From assembly GCA_945860245.1 (NCBI GenBank), contig CAMAPO010000003.1:1-64000 (forward strand): a stretch of 64,000 nt of DNA, given 5' to 3'. Position numbers and translations under genes: made by a program. The notes beneath the pieces are model-generated. The model did not search any database, was not told where the DNA came from, and saw nothing but the letters and a program-made list of their open reading frames with translations. Below, piece after piece: positions 46,311-55,040 of the stretch. The stretch is from Bifidobacterium breve. Its GTDB lineage: Bacteria > Actinomycetota > Actinomycetes > Nanopelagicales > Nanopelagicaceae. Position 1 is the stretch's first letter, and each line of letters opens with the position of its first letter.

Positions 46311-46544
46311 CTATTCTAGAACGGCGATAACTTCGCCAGTGTTTATCTCTGCATCTATAGCAAATCTCAACTCAGTAATCTTTCCTGAAGCAGGAGACGG
46401 AACTGTTAACTGTGCTTTATCGGTTTCAACTTCCAGCAAATCTTCACCTTCGTTGACCGTATCGCCTACAGCTTTAAGCCATGAGACCAGGTAAACCGAA
46501 TCAACAGTTTCGGCAACGCGCGGCATGGTGATTTCGATACTCAT
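46311..46544 (-). CDS. Stand-alone lipoyl-domain protein
   Basis: Only 77 residues: a single biotinyl/lipoyl domain with the lipoylation site ETDKA (Lys43) and the two flanking Gly turns. It resembles the N-terminal domain of an E2 acyltransferase, but there is no linker, E1/E3-binding domain or HxxxDG catalytic domain after it; a stop codon follows and the next gene starts 12 bases later. Next to E1 alpha and beta it must act as a mobile acyl carrier, either for an E2 encoded elsewhere or without one. Confidence 0.88.
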   Translation of the reverse strand: MSIEITMPRVAETVDSVYLVSWLKAVGDTVNEGEDLLEVETDKAQLTVPSPASGKITELRFAIDAEINTGEVIAVLE

Positions 46545-47540
46545 TTATTGACTAACCTTTCTGCTCCAGATGTTTTCAAACATTGTCTTGGTTGTAGGTT
46601 CGGGGGCTGCCTGACATAAGGCGACGGTAGCCTCAATCTCTTTCGCTATACGAACTTTCATTTCAGCGATTTCGCTCTCAGTCATCTTCCCGGACTTCTT
46701 AACCCGCTCTTCTAATAGAAGTAGTGGATCGCGTGATTTCCAGGAGTCGAGTTCACCTTCTGGGCGATAAAGTGCTTGATCTGCACGGGAGTGGCCCGCA
46801 AAGCGGTAAGTCTTCGCTTCGATAAGGGTAGGTCCGCCACCAGATCGTGCGCGATCAACTGCAGATTGAACTCCTTCACGCACTGCATCGATATCCATTC
46901 CGTCAAGTGCGAAATGTGGCATCGCATAACTCTCGGCGCGAATATGCAAATCTTCAATCGGTGTTGTCAGATTTATACGGCTGTATTCTGCGTAAACATT
47001 GTTATCGCAGATAAAGACAACCGGCAATTTCCAGATTGCTGCAAGGTTTAAAGTTTCGTGGAATGCGCCGATGTTTGTGGCGCCATCTCCGAAGAGAGCA
47101 ACTGCAACTCGATCATTTCCTTGAATCTGGAATGCAAGTGCAGCGCCAGCAGCGATGGGCATGCCACCACCGATAATTGCAGAAGTTGGAAGTAGCCCTA
47201 ACTCAATATCGCAGAGGTGCATCGAGCCACCAAGACCTCCGCAGCATCCAATCGCTTTACCCATAATTTCGCCCATTGCAGACTCGGGCGTTATACCAAG
47301 TGCGAGGGCAATTCCGTGACTTCGGTATGTTGCAGAAACTGGATCATCAGTGCGTAGCACGCTCGCCATACCGATTACTAAAGCTTCTTGACCGAGACAA
47401 AGGTGAGTTGTGCCTCTAATAGTTCCTGATGCGAAGAGAGCATTAATTTGATTTTCAAATTCTCGGATCTCAACTGCACGCTCAAACTGTGCAACTGGAT
47501 CGCTAAGAATCGCTTTACGTCGCTCTAGACCTTTACTCAT
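46545..47540 (-). CDS. Thiamine-dependent 2-oxo acid dehydrogenase E1 alpha
   Basis: 331 residues from ATG 47540, which lies 2 bases after the E1 beta stop with GGGAGG upstream; the longer frame overlaps E1 beta. TPP motif GDGATNIGAFHE ... CDNNVYAEY. Pattern TTHLCLGQEA and GSMHLCDIELG fit the acetoin/pyruvate/branched-chain class of split E1 enzymes. Its lipoyl partner starts 1 base after its stop. Confidence 0.92.
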   Translation of the reverse strand: MSKGLERRKAILSDPVAQFERAVEIREFENQINALFASGTIRGTTHLCLGQEALVIGMASVLRTDDPVSATYRSHGIALALGITPESAMGEIMGKAIGCCGGLGGSMHLCDIELGLLPTSAIIGGGMPIAAGAALAFQIQGNDRVAVALFGDGATNIGAFHETLNLAAIWKLPVVFICDNNVYAEYSRINLTTPIEDLHIRAESYAMPHFALDGMDIDAVREGVQSAVDRARSGGGPTLIEAKTYRFAGHSRADQALYRPEGELDSWKSRDPLLLLEERVKKSGKMTESEIAEMKVRIAKEIEATVALCQAAPEPTTKTMFENIWSRKVSQ

Positions 47541-47542
47541 TT

Positions 47543-48547
47543 TTAGAAACCCTCCCGTGTCCACCAAGGCTGCGGCGCTTTGCCTGTGGCCATCAATTGA
47601 TCAATCTGATAATTAACTTCAACTGGATTTGGTAGGAAGCGCGCTTCCAGGCCACCGTTGTAAGGGACTGGGACATTTGGGCAGGTGATTCTAATTGGAA
47701 CTGTTTTGAGGTCTGCGAATAACTCAGCGACCACCGCTGCAACAACTTCAGATCCCCAACCACCACTTTCTGGTTGCTCTTCAACAACGACTAGGCGACC
47801 AGTTTTCTTCACTGATTCCAATACCGTTTTCTTATCCCAAGGAACGATGGTGCAGAGGTCAATAATTTCAATATCTATACCGCTGGTTGCAGCAGCTTGA
47901 CGCGCGACATTTGTCATCTGTCCAAGGGCAACAATGGTGAGATCTTTACCTGGCTTTACTACTCTGGCTTTGCCGATCTCCATTTTAAGATTTGTATCAA
48001 CTTCACCGCGCTCTGCATAAGTAACTCTTGACTCTAAGAACATCACTGGGTCTGGATCCTGAATCGCAGCGCGCAACAGACTGTAAGCACTCTGTGCATC
48101 ACTTGGAGCGAGAACTTTAAGTCCGGGTGTGGCAGCTACCCAGTTTTCAAGAGTTTGTGAATGTTGTCCACCGAAACCAAGTCCGCCTCCGACAGATGCT
48201 CGAACCACCATTGGAACGGAGAGTTGTCCATTACTTAGGTAACGCATCTTCGCGCCTTCGGTAACGAGTTGATCAAGTGCTACGCCGAGAAATTCTATAA
48301 ACATAATTTCAATAACAGGTTTCATGCCCATTGTGGCGGCACCAACTGCAGCTCCAGTAAATGCCATTTCAGAGATAGGTGTATCACGCACGCGAACTGG
48401 CCCAAACTCTTCCAATAGACCTTCGGTGGTTTTAAATGGTCCCTCAGCTGCTGCTATATCTTCACCGAAGACGATTACCGTTGGATCGGTGCGCATCTCA
48501 TCAGCGATGGCTGTTGCGATTGCTTGTCTAACGCGCATTGCTGGCAT
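47543..48547 (-). CDS. Thiamine-dependent 2-oxo acid dehydrogenase E1 beta
   Basis: 334 residues. Transketolase pyrimidine-binding domain (VIVFGEDIAAAEGPFKTTEGL ... GFGGQHSQ) and C-terminal transketolase domain (VVEEQPESGGWGSEV). First gene of the minus-strand operon behind a promoter with a LacI-type operator; beta before alpha is the reverse of the usual order. Confidence 0.92.
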   Translation of the reverse strand: MPAMRVRQAIATAIADEMRTDPTVIVFGEDIAAAEGPFKTTEGLLEEFGPVRVRDTPISEMAFTGAAVGAATMGMKPVIEIMFIEFLGVALDQLVTEGAKMRYLSNGQLSVPMVVRASVGGGLGFGGQHSQTLENWVAATPGLKVLAPSDAQSAYSLLRAAIQDPDPVMFLESRVTYAERGEVDTNLKMEIGKARVVKPGKDLTIVALGQMTNVARQAAATSGIDIEIIDLCTIVPWDKKTVLESVKKTGRLVVVEEQPESGGWGSEVVAAVVAELFADLKTVPIRITCPNVPVPYNGGLEARFLPNPVEVNYQIDQLMATGKAPQPWWTREGF

Positions 48548-48580
48548 TGTGCCCCCTCTAAAAGTTACTAGAAATCACTA

Positions 48581-48624
48581 TTGGAAACGATTGCTATAGT
48601 ATGGGCGCAGCAGGAGCAAGTCAA
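48581..48624 (-). promoter_or_regulatory. Promoter with LacI-type operator, E1-lipoyl operon
   Basis: On the minus strand TTGACT (48624-48619), exactly 17 bases, TACTAT (48601-48596), then the site read on plus as TTGGAAACGATTGCTA (48581-48596). Layout is the same as at 38182, 40270 and 55860. Confidence 0.68.
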
Positions 48625-48665
48625 CGCTTATAGCTGTAATTTCAAAATGTGAGAGCGAGTGATTA

Positions 48666-49799
48666 GTGAGCAAAGATCGGGCATCGTCGGATCTGCCTCT
48701 GGCAGGGATAACAGTTCTTGATGCAACATCAAATATTGCTGGACCATTTGGCGGGGCAATCCTGGGCGATCTTGGCGCGCGAGTTATCAAGATCGAAACC
48801 CCGGCTGCCGATGCGGCAAGAACTATGTCCCCGATAGAAGGCGACCGGTCGGCTTACTTTCATGTCGTAAATCGAAATAAATCGGCGATCACAATTGATT
48901 TGAAATCTGAATCAGGACGTTTGCTCCTGGATGATTTGCTGGATACTGCAGATGTTTTGTTAACAAACTTCCTTCCTGAGAAATTAGCCGAGTACCACCT
49001 GACGCCAGATGAGCTAATGGCCAAGCGACCAGGGCTAATTATCGGAAATCTCTCCTCGTATGGATCTGAAGGGCCGTCTAGACACTTTCCTGGATATGAC
49101 GCAACCGTCCAAGCGAGAACTGGAATCATGCAAGTAACAGGTGAGCGAAGTGGTGAACCAGTTCGTGTTGGCGTCTCTGTACTAGATGTCGGTGGCGGTA
49201 CTTGGCTAGCACTTGGAATTCTTGCAGCGCTTATCAAGCGAACCAATACTGGGCTTGGTAGCGTAATTGAAACTTCGCTTTATGAGACTGGAGTCTCTTG
49301 GGTTAGCTATCACCTTTCTGCTTTTCAAGTAACCAACGCGCCTTCGATTCGTTCTGGAAGCGGTCATCCGGCATTTGCTCCTTATGGGTTATTCAAAACT
49401 GGCGATGGCAAAATAATGATCGGCGTCGGAAACAATGTCATCTTTGCGCGCCTGTGCAAGGTGATCAACCGTGAAGATTTAATTGAAAACGAGAAGTTTA
49501 AAGAGAATGTTGATCGGGTGAAAAATAACACCGAGTTAGAGGCTGAGATTGAGCTTGTCCTTGCTGGGAAGAGCTCTAAAGATTGGGTTGAACTATTGGC
49601 GGCAAGTGGCGTACCTGCAGATCACCTTGCCTTGCCCGAGGATTTGTTAAATGACCCTCAGGCAGCAGCGCTAGATATTCTCGTTGACTATCCCGACCCT
49701 ACTTCTAAAGTGAAGAAAATTCCCGGATTGCCATTTCGAATCGATGGCAAGCGTCCAGGCATCAGAAAACCTGCTCCACATAAAGATGAGCATCAATAG
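48666..49799 (+). CDS. CaiB/BaiF (class III) CoA-transferase family protein
   Basis: 377 residues. N-terminal LAGITVLDATSNIAGPFGGAILGDLGARVIKIE in order, and the catalytic Asp in FPGYDATVQARTG, are typical. The enzyme moves CoA between carboxylic acids. GTG start. Divergent from the E1-lipoyl operon with about 120 bases between them, so it may share control and activate or use an acid of the same pathway. Confidence 0.9.
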   Translation: MSKDRASSDLPLAGITVLDATSNIAGPFGGAILGDLGARVIKIETPAADAARTMSPIEGDRSAYFHVVNRNKSAITIDLKSESGRLLLDDLLDTADVLLTNFLPEKLAEYHLTPDELMAKRPGLIIGNLSSYGSEGPSRHFPGYDATVQARTGIMQVTGERSGEPVRVGVSVLDVGGGTWLALGILAALIKRTNTGLGSVIETSLYETGVSWVSYHLSAFQVTNAPSIRSGSGHPAFAPYGLFKTGDGKIMIGVGNNVIFARLCKVINREDLIENEKFKENVDRVKNNTELEAEIELVLAGKSSKDWVELLAASGVPADHLALPEDLLNDPQAAALDILVDYPDPTSKVKKIPGLPFRIDGKRPGIRKPAPHKDEHQ

Positions 49800-49967
49800 C
49801 TAAGAATTTGTTGGAACAGAAACAAGCAGTGAATCAGGTAGCCATTTCCTGCAAAAGAATCAAAACAGAGAACATTAAGTAATTTCCCCCATGCATCTGA
49901 AGCAAGAAGTAGATTTGCTCTGTAACTAAATCTCTTGATATCTGATAATTCACGGGAAGGCATAGTT

Positions 49968-52649
49968 GTGACACAACAACATATTTACCCATTTACTTTC
50001 GGAGACATGTCTCAAAAAGATTTGTTAGGTGGCAAAGGTGCCAACCTAGCCGAAATGGTGCGCATCGGTCTGCCTGTTCCACCGGGATTTACAATTGCAA
50101 CAACGGCCTGTCGTGAATATTTAAAGAGCGGTCAATTTCCAGAAGGCCTTCGTAAAGAGATTAACGATTCACTTTCTGCGCTAGAAAAAGAGTTAGGCAA
50201 AACCTTTGGTGGTGTTAAAAATCCACTCCTTGTATCTGTGCGATCTGGTGCAAAGTTTTCAATGCCCGGCATGATGGAGACAGTTCTGAATGTAGGAATA
50301 ACTGCAGAGGTTGCACAGTCAATGTCTGATACTTCTGGCAATGCTCGTTTTGCGTGGGATTCGTATCGTCGTTTTATTGAGATGTACGGCAAAATTGTCT
50401 GTGATGTCGATGGCGAAGAGTTTCATAAAGTTCAAGAGCGAATCTTATCTGCGCACGGAAATACAAACTTGCAGGAGTTAGAAGTTGAAGGGCTAAAGGC
50501 GCTAGCTGATGGTTTCATTAAGGTAATTGAAGCGGCAACTGGAAAAGATTTCCCAACTGATCCACGTGAACATTTAATTGACTCGATAGAAGCAGTCTTT
50601 AGATCTTGGAACTCTGAACGAGCAACTCTGTACCGCAGACGCGAGCGAATTCCATCTGATTTGGGAACTGCGGTCAATATTCAATCAATGGTTTTTGGAA
50701 ACCTCAGTGATGATTCCGGAACTGGCGTTGCCTTTACCCGCAACCCGTCCAATGGCGAAATCGGATCTTACGGAGACTACCTGCAGAAAGCACAAGGTGA
50801 AGATGTAGTTGCGGGTATTCGCACGCCGATGTCGCTAGATGAATTTGGCGCACTTGAACCCAAGGTGCATAGCGAGCTAGAAAAGATCATGGTGATGCTG
50901 GAATCACATTACAGAGATCTTTGTGATATCGAATTTACAATTGAACGTGGCAAGTTGTATATCCTGCAAACTCGAGTTGGAAAGCGCACAGCTGAAGCTG
51001 CGTTTCGCATCGCGCTGCAATTTGTCGAAGAGGGAACCATCACCATGGATGAAGCCCTTGCTCGCACCAGCGGTGATCAATTAGCGGCACTGATGTTTCC
51101 GCAATTTGATATCAGAGGAACGCTCGTTGAAATCGCGCGCGGTATTCCGGCGTCACCGGGTGCTGCAGTTGGTGAAGCAGTTTTCGATTCCAAGCGCGCA
51201 TTTGATATGAGCAAAGCAGGTAAGAAGGTAATTTTAGTTCGGCGCGAAACAAGCCCAGATGATCTAGTCGGAATGGTGGCTGCAGAGGGAATCTTGACAA
51301 GCCGCGGTGGCAAAACTTCACACGCAGCCGTTGTTGCACGTGGCATGGGTAAGACCGCGATCTGTGGCACAGATTCAATATCAGTAGATGAGCGCGCAAA
51401 TTTATTTACCATTGGCAGCCACACAGTTTATGAAGGCGACATCATTTCCATTGATGGCACAACTGGAATTGTTTATCTTGGTGCGGTCCCGGTAGTGGCA
51501 TCATCTGTAACTTCATATTTAGAAGGACGAGTTTCTGCTGAGAGCGATCAGGCATCACCTCTTGTCAAAGCTGTTCACACGATATTGACGCACGCAGATT
51601 TACGGCGCAAATTGCGCGTGCACACGAATGCGGATACTCCCGAGGATGCAATTCGCGCACGAATCTTGGGAGCAGAAGGCGTTGGTCTCTGCCGCACTGA
51701 ACATATGTTCTTGGGGGAGCGCCGTTCTTACGTAGAACGCTTGGTACTCGCCGAAAATGAAGATGTGCAACGTGGAGTTATTGCCGAGATGGAGCCACTA
51801 CAGCGCGCAGATTTCGTGGGAATCATGATGGCAATGTCTGGACTTCCAGTGACGATTCGCTTGCTGGATCCTCCGTTACACGAGTTCCTTCCTTCACTTG
51901 TTGATCTAAGTTCTCAAATGGCACGGTGCGAAGCACTTGGAGAAGAGATACCAGCAAGAGATAAAGCTTTATTCTCCGCCGTTCGACGTTTACACGAATC
52001 GAATCCGATGTTGGGGTTGCGCGGTGTGCGCCTTGGAATTTTGATCCCAGAACTCTACAAAATGCAGGTGCGTGCAATGGTTCACGCTTGCCTTGAAGTT
52101 AGAAAGTTAGGTCACGATCCACGTCCAGAAGTGATGATTCCACTCGTTTCAACACAACGCGAGCTCTTATATTTGCGCGAGACCTTAGAGGAAGAGATTG
52201 CACAAACATTTAAAGGCACCAATCAAGAGATAGATATTCCAATTGGCACAATGATTGAAACTCCACGTGCTGCAATCACCGCAGATCGCTTAGGCGTGCA
52301 CGCAGATTTCTTTTCTTTTGGAACTAATGATTTAACTCAATTAACTTGGGCATTTAGCCGAGATGATGTGGAATCGACTTTCTTACCTCGTTATCTCGAC
52401 TTGGAGCTTCTCCCTTTTAATCCCTTTGAATCATTGGATGAAGCCGGGGTTGGAATCTTGGTTCGCAAAGCCGTTGATCTGTCTCGCGAAGTGCGGAGCG
52501 ATTTCAAATTAGGAATCTGTGGTGAACATGGTGGAGACCCGCGGAGTATTCACTTCTTCCACGAACTAGGCCTGGACTATGTCTCTTGTTCACCATACCG
52601 AGTACCGATTGCCCGATTGGAATCTGGTCGCGCAGCGGTAACTAATTAG
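49968..52649 (+). CDS. ppdK: Pyruvate, phosphate dikinase
   Basis: 893 residues from GTG 49968, which has GGGAAGG upstream; a longer frame to 49935 lacks one. The N-terminal nucleotide-binding part begins FTFGDMSQKDLLGGKGANLAEM, the central phosphohistidine is in GGKTSHAAVVARG, and the C-terminal PEP domain ends with GICGEHGGD. Interconverts pyruvate and PEP, here probably for gluconeogenesis from organic acids made by neighbouring catabolic genes. The gap 49800-49967 shows no hairpin. Confidence 0.97.
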   Translation: MTQQHIYPFTFGDMSQKDLLGGKGANLAEMVRIGLPVPPGFTIATTACREYLKSGQFPEGLRKEINDSLSALEKELGKTFGGVKNPLLVSVRSGAKFSMPGMMETVLNVGITAEVAQSMSDTSGNARFAWDSYRRFIEMYGKIVCDVDGEEFHKVQERILSAHGNTNLQELEVEGLKALADGFIKVIEAATGKDFPTDPREHLIDSIEAVFRSWNSERATLYRRRERIPSDLGTAVNIQSMVFGNLSDDSGTGVAFTRNPSNGEIGSYGDYLQKAQGEDVVAGIRTPMSLDEFGALEPKVHSELEKIMVMLESHYRDLCDIEFTIERGKLYILQTRVGKRTAEAAFRIALQFVEEGTITMDEALARTSGDQLAALMFPQFDIRGTLVEIARGIPASPGAAVGEAVFDSKRAFDMSKAGKKVILVRRETSPDDLVGMVAAEGILTSRGGKTSHAAVVARGMGKTAICGTDSISVDERANLFTIGSHTVYEGDIISIDGTTGIVYLGAVPVVASSVTSYLEGRVSAESDQASPLVKAVHTILTHADLRRKLRVHTNADTPEDAIRARILGAEGVGLCRTEHMFLGERRSYVERLVLAENEDVQRGVIAEMEPLQRADFVGIMMAMSGLPVTIRLLDPPLHEFLPSLVDLSSQMARCEALGEEIPARDKALFSAVRRLHESNPMLGLRGVRLGILIPELYKMQVRAMVHACLEVRKLGHDPRPEVMIPLVSTQRELLYLRETLEEEIAQTFKGTNQEIDIPIGTMIETPRAAITADRLGVHADFFSFGTNDLTQLTWAFSRDDVESTFLPRYLDLELLPFNPFESLDEAGVGILVRKAVDLSREVRSDFKLGICGEHGGDPRSIHFFHELGLDYVSCSPYRVPIARLESGRAAVTN

Positions 52650-52713
52650 AAACCGACAAAAAGATCACCTTGATATAAGATTGTGACTAACTTACGAAGA
52701 AAAGAGATATTTC

Positions 52714-52863
52714 ATGGGAGCTTGTACCTGTACTTACACCAGAGATGAAGAGAAGAATTGCGATGGAACACATAAAGTGGTCAAGGCAGTTAAGGCGGAA
52801 TTAGCCGAAAAGCTTGAGGCCAATGGTTTCCCTCACGCCGCTGAATTTGTAAAAAACAACTAG
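52714..52863 (+). CDS. CDGSH-type iron-sulfur mini-protein
   Basis: 49 codons, ATG 52714 to TAG 52863, preceded by AAGAGAT. Cys4, Cys6, Cys16 and His20 match the CxC...CDG(S/T)H ligand set of 2Fe-2S CDGSH proteins; the spacing between Thr9 and Cys16 is one residue longer than the usual motif. A charged helix follows. It lies between ppdK and a DoxX-like gene, 7 bases before the latter. Confidence 0.75.
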   Translation: MGACTCTYTRDEEKNCDGTHKVVKAVKAELAEKLEANGFPHAAEFVKNN

Positions 52864-52870
52864 TTAATTT

Positions 52871-53299
52871 ATGCAGCGGGTAAGAATTGCCACCCAGGTT
52901 CTTTTAGGTGCTGCACTTATCTATACAGGAATTTTGCACTTAACAACTAGTCGCCTTGAATTCCAAGCGCAAGTGCCCAACTGGCTCCCGCTTTCTGCAG
53001 ATTTCGTTGTACTCGCATCGGGTGTTGTCGAAATAACTCTTGGCTTGTTGCTCACTTCTCTGCAAAGACGCGCTGCGGTTGGAATCGCGACGGCGCTTTT
53101 CTTTGTCGCAATTTTCCCCGGCAACATCTCGCAGTATATAAATAAGATCGATGCCTTTGGATTAGATAGTGATCGCGCTCGATTTATCCGATTGCTCTTC
53201 CAACCTTTATTGGTTCTCTGGGCGCTCTGGTCTACGGGAGCTTGGCGGGCTTTACTGGCATCCTGGAGGAGATTGAGCAAATTTGTTAACAAAATATAA
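52871..53299 (+). CDS. DoxX-like membrane protein
   Basis: 142 residues with about four hydrophobic helices (8-24, 42-62, 68-86, 106-126). GAALIYTGILHLTTSR and VPNWLP followed by VEITLGLLL resemble DoxX-type proteins. It starts 7 bases after the CDGSH gene, so a redox link between them is possible. Its 3' end overlaps the next gene by 17 bases. Confidence 0.68.
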   Translation: MQRVRIATQVLLGAALIYTGILHLTTSRLEFQAQVPNWLPLSADFVVLASGVVEITLGLLLTSLQRRAAVGIATALFFVAIFPGNISQYINKIDAFGLDSDRARFIRLLFQPLLVLWALWSTGAWRALLASWRRLSKFVNKI

Positions 53300-53996
53300 G
53301 ACGGAACAAGTAGGAATTTCTACCGAAATTGCAATTGGAGATTTAACTGGAGTTGCAATTGCTGATAAATACCGCCGGCGAGGTCGAGTCGAACTTATAC
53401 AACATATCTCCCCGGCGTTGGGTGATGCGATCAGTCGTATTCCGCGACCAATTAGCCACACAGCCGAGCGAGGAAACCCAATCGATTTTTCACTTGAAGG
53501 CGGCAAAACGCTATCTGTTAAATCAAGTATGCAAGGTGCCGGAAAGGTTGCTCCTCAGAAAATTGGCCAGCCGAGTGATCTCTCTTTTTGGGCGCACTTG
53601 CCCCATCTCATACCAGAGGGAATAGATCCCAAGAAGATTTCATATGCACAATCTAAAACGCTCTTCAAGCAGGTTGCTCTTTCTAATACAGCAGAATTAC
53701 TTACCGCCTATTGGGAAAATACTTTTGATTGTGATCACATGATCTATGTTTACAATGTTTTAACAAGTGAGAACCAATTTACAGATTCGCCGACTGTCAA
53801 GCTTTACGGAAAGCCCAAAAGCCCTCAATGGAGTAAATCAAAACTGACTTTTACACAAGATCTATCAACTTGGAATGAGAGTTGCACTGTCAAATGTGAA
53901 GAGATTTCAATAGGTGAGTTTCAAGTACACAATAATAGAAAGTGTTTTAAGTTCCGATTTAACTTTGATGGTTTGATGCAAGCCCAGCTTTTATAG
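53283..53996 (+). CDS. Possible orphan restriction-endonuclease-like protein
   Basis: 237 residues from TTG 53283. I do not recognise a named family with certainty. The layout is like type II restriction enzymes of the PD-(D/E)xK fold: an early acidic helix (ISTEIAIGDLTGV), then NPIDF, a short hairpin, and LSVKSS with a Lys, followed by conserved-looking aromatic segments (FWAHL, YWENTFDCD). No DNA methyltransferase lies nearby. The 3' half is visibly more AT-rich than its neighbours, which fits acquired DNA. Confidence 0.45.
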   Translation: MLTKYKTEQVGISTEIAIGDLTGVAIADKYRRRGRVELIQHISPALGDAISRIPRPISHTAERGNPIDFSLEGGKTLSVKSSMQGAGKVAPQKIGQPSDLSFWAHLPHLIPEGIDPKKISYAQSKTLFKQVALSNTAELLTAYWENTFDCDHMIYVYNVLTSENQFTDSPTVKLYGKPKSPQWSKSKLTFTQDLSTWNESCTVKCEEISIGEFQVHNNRKCFKFRFNFDGLMQAQLL

Positions 53997-54038
53997 TTCA
54001 ATTTAAGCATCAGATTAGACGAGGCAGTTTTAAGAGAG

Positions 54039-54062
54039 CCAGAATATATAGACTCTGGTTTT
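54039..54062 (+). terminator. Weak terminator-like hairpin
   Basis: CCAGA and TCTGG enclose ten bases and are followed by TTTT, about 40 bases after the preceding stop. The stem is short. Confidence 0.35.
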
Positions 54063-54128
54063 GCAGATTGATTTTGGCTTACAGGCGCAGTACCGTTACC
54101 ACGATCTTATTGAGAATCTAGGAGTCAA

Positions 54129-55040
54129 ATGAAAATTGCAGTGGTCGGAAGTTACGGTGTTGGTATGACTATGCGCTTGCCAAAGTTTCCAGTAGCCGGT
54201 GAAACTTTAATGGGTGGGTCATACGATTCCGGACCTGGCGGAAAAGGATCTAATCAAGCAATTGGCGCAGCAAGACTTGGCGCAGATGTTAGTTTTTTAA
54301 CCGCTATCGGCCCTGATGATTTTGGGTTGGCCGCGCGCGCACTATGGAAAGCCGAAGGCGTTAATGATTCGTGTGTAGTAACCGGAAAAAACCACACAAT
54401 GGTTGGTTTCATTTTAGTGGATTCCGATGGCGAAAACAGAATCATTGTTGCAGCTGGCGCTCTCGATGAATTAACTCCAAAAGACGTTGAAAATTTCCGC
54501 TCGCACATTGCAAAAGCAGATGTACTTGTAGTCTCAATGGAGCTTGCCTTCCCTGCCGTCTTGGCTGCGCTAAAAATAGGTCGAGAAGAAGGTGTTTTCA
54601 TTGTTCTAAATCCGGCACCTGCGGTGAAATTACCGCCAGAGTCGTGGTCGATGTTTGACGTTATTACTCCCAACAGAACAGAGGCGCCTATTTTGCTGGG
54701 GCTAGATAGCAACCATGGGCTCTCACCAAAAGAGCTAATTGCTCAAATGCGATTGAAGACTGATGCAAAGATTGTTATGACCTTAGGTTCCGAGGGCTCT
54801 CTAGTTGATGACGGCAATGGCATTCAAGCAATTCCGGCATTTAAACCCGAGAAAGTTGTTGATACAACTGGCGCTGGAGATAGTTTTACATCCGCATTGG
54901 CCGTCGCGATTTCTGAAGGAAAAGATTTTCACGAGTGCGTGCGATTTGCGACAGCGTCGGGTGCGCATTCCGTCGGAATTGCAGGTGTAATTGATTCTCT
55001 ACCAACTAGAAAAGAGATCCAAGCGTGTCTAACGAAATAG
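54129..55040 (+). CDS. PfkB family carbohydrate kinase (ribokinase-like)
   Basis: 303 residues. Ribokinase signatures GPGGKGSNQAIGAARLGA near residue 40 and DTTGAGDSFTSALA near 250, the latter with the catalytic Asp. AGGAG before the ATG. The substrate could be ribose, deoxyribose or another pentose or hexose; the overlapping aldolase gene favours a deoxy-sugar or similar phosphate. Confidence 0.88.
   Translation: MKIAVVGSYGVGMTMRLPKFPVAGETLMGGSYDSGPGGKGSNQAIGAARLGADVSFLTAIGPDDFGLAARALWKAEGVNDSCVVTGKNHTMVGFILVDSDGENRIIVAAGALDELTPKDVENFRSHIAKADVLVVSMELAFPAVLAALKIGREEGVFIVLNPAPAVKLPPESWSMFDVITPNRTEAPILLGLDSNHGLSPKELIAQMRLKTDAKIVMTLGSEGSLVDDGNGIQAIPAFKPEKVVDTTGAGDSFTSALAVAISEGKDFHECVRFATASGAHSVGIAGVIDSLPTRKEIQACLTK

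Noticed and set aside
46311..46544. Lipoyl protein as the broken remnant of a normal E2
   Set aside because: The domain is complete, ends with a clean stop, and the following 12 bases lead into another intact gene; no E2 core fragment is seen in any frame nearby.
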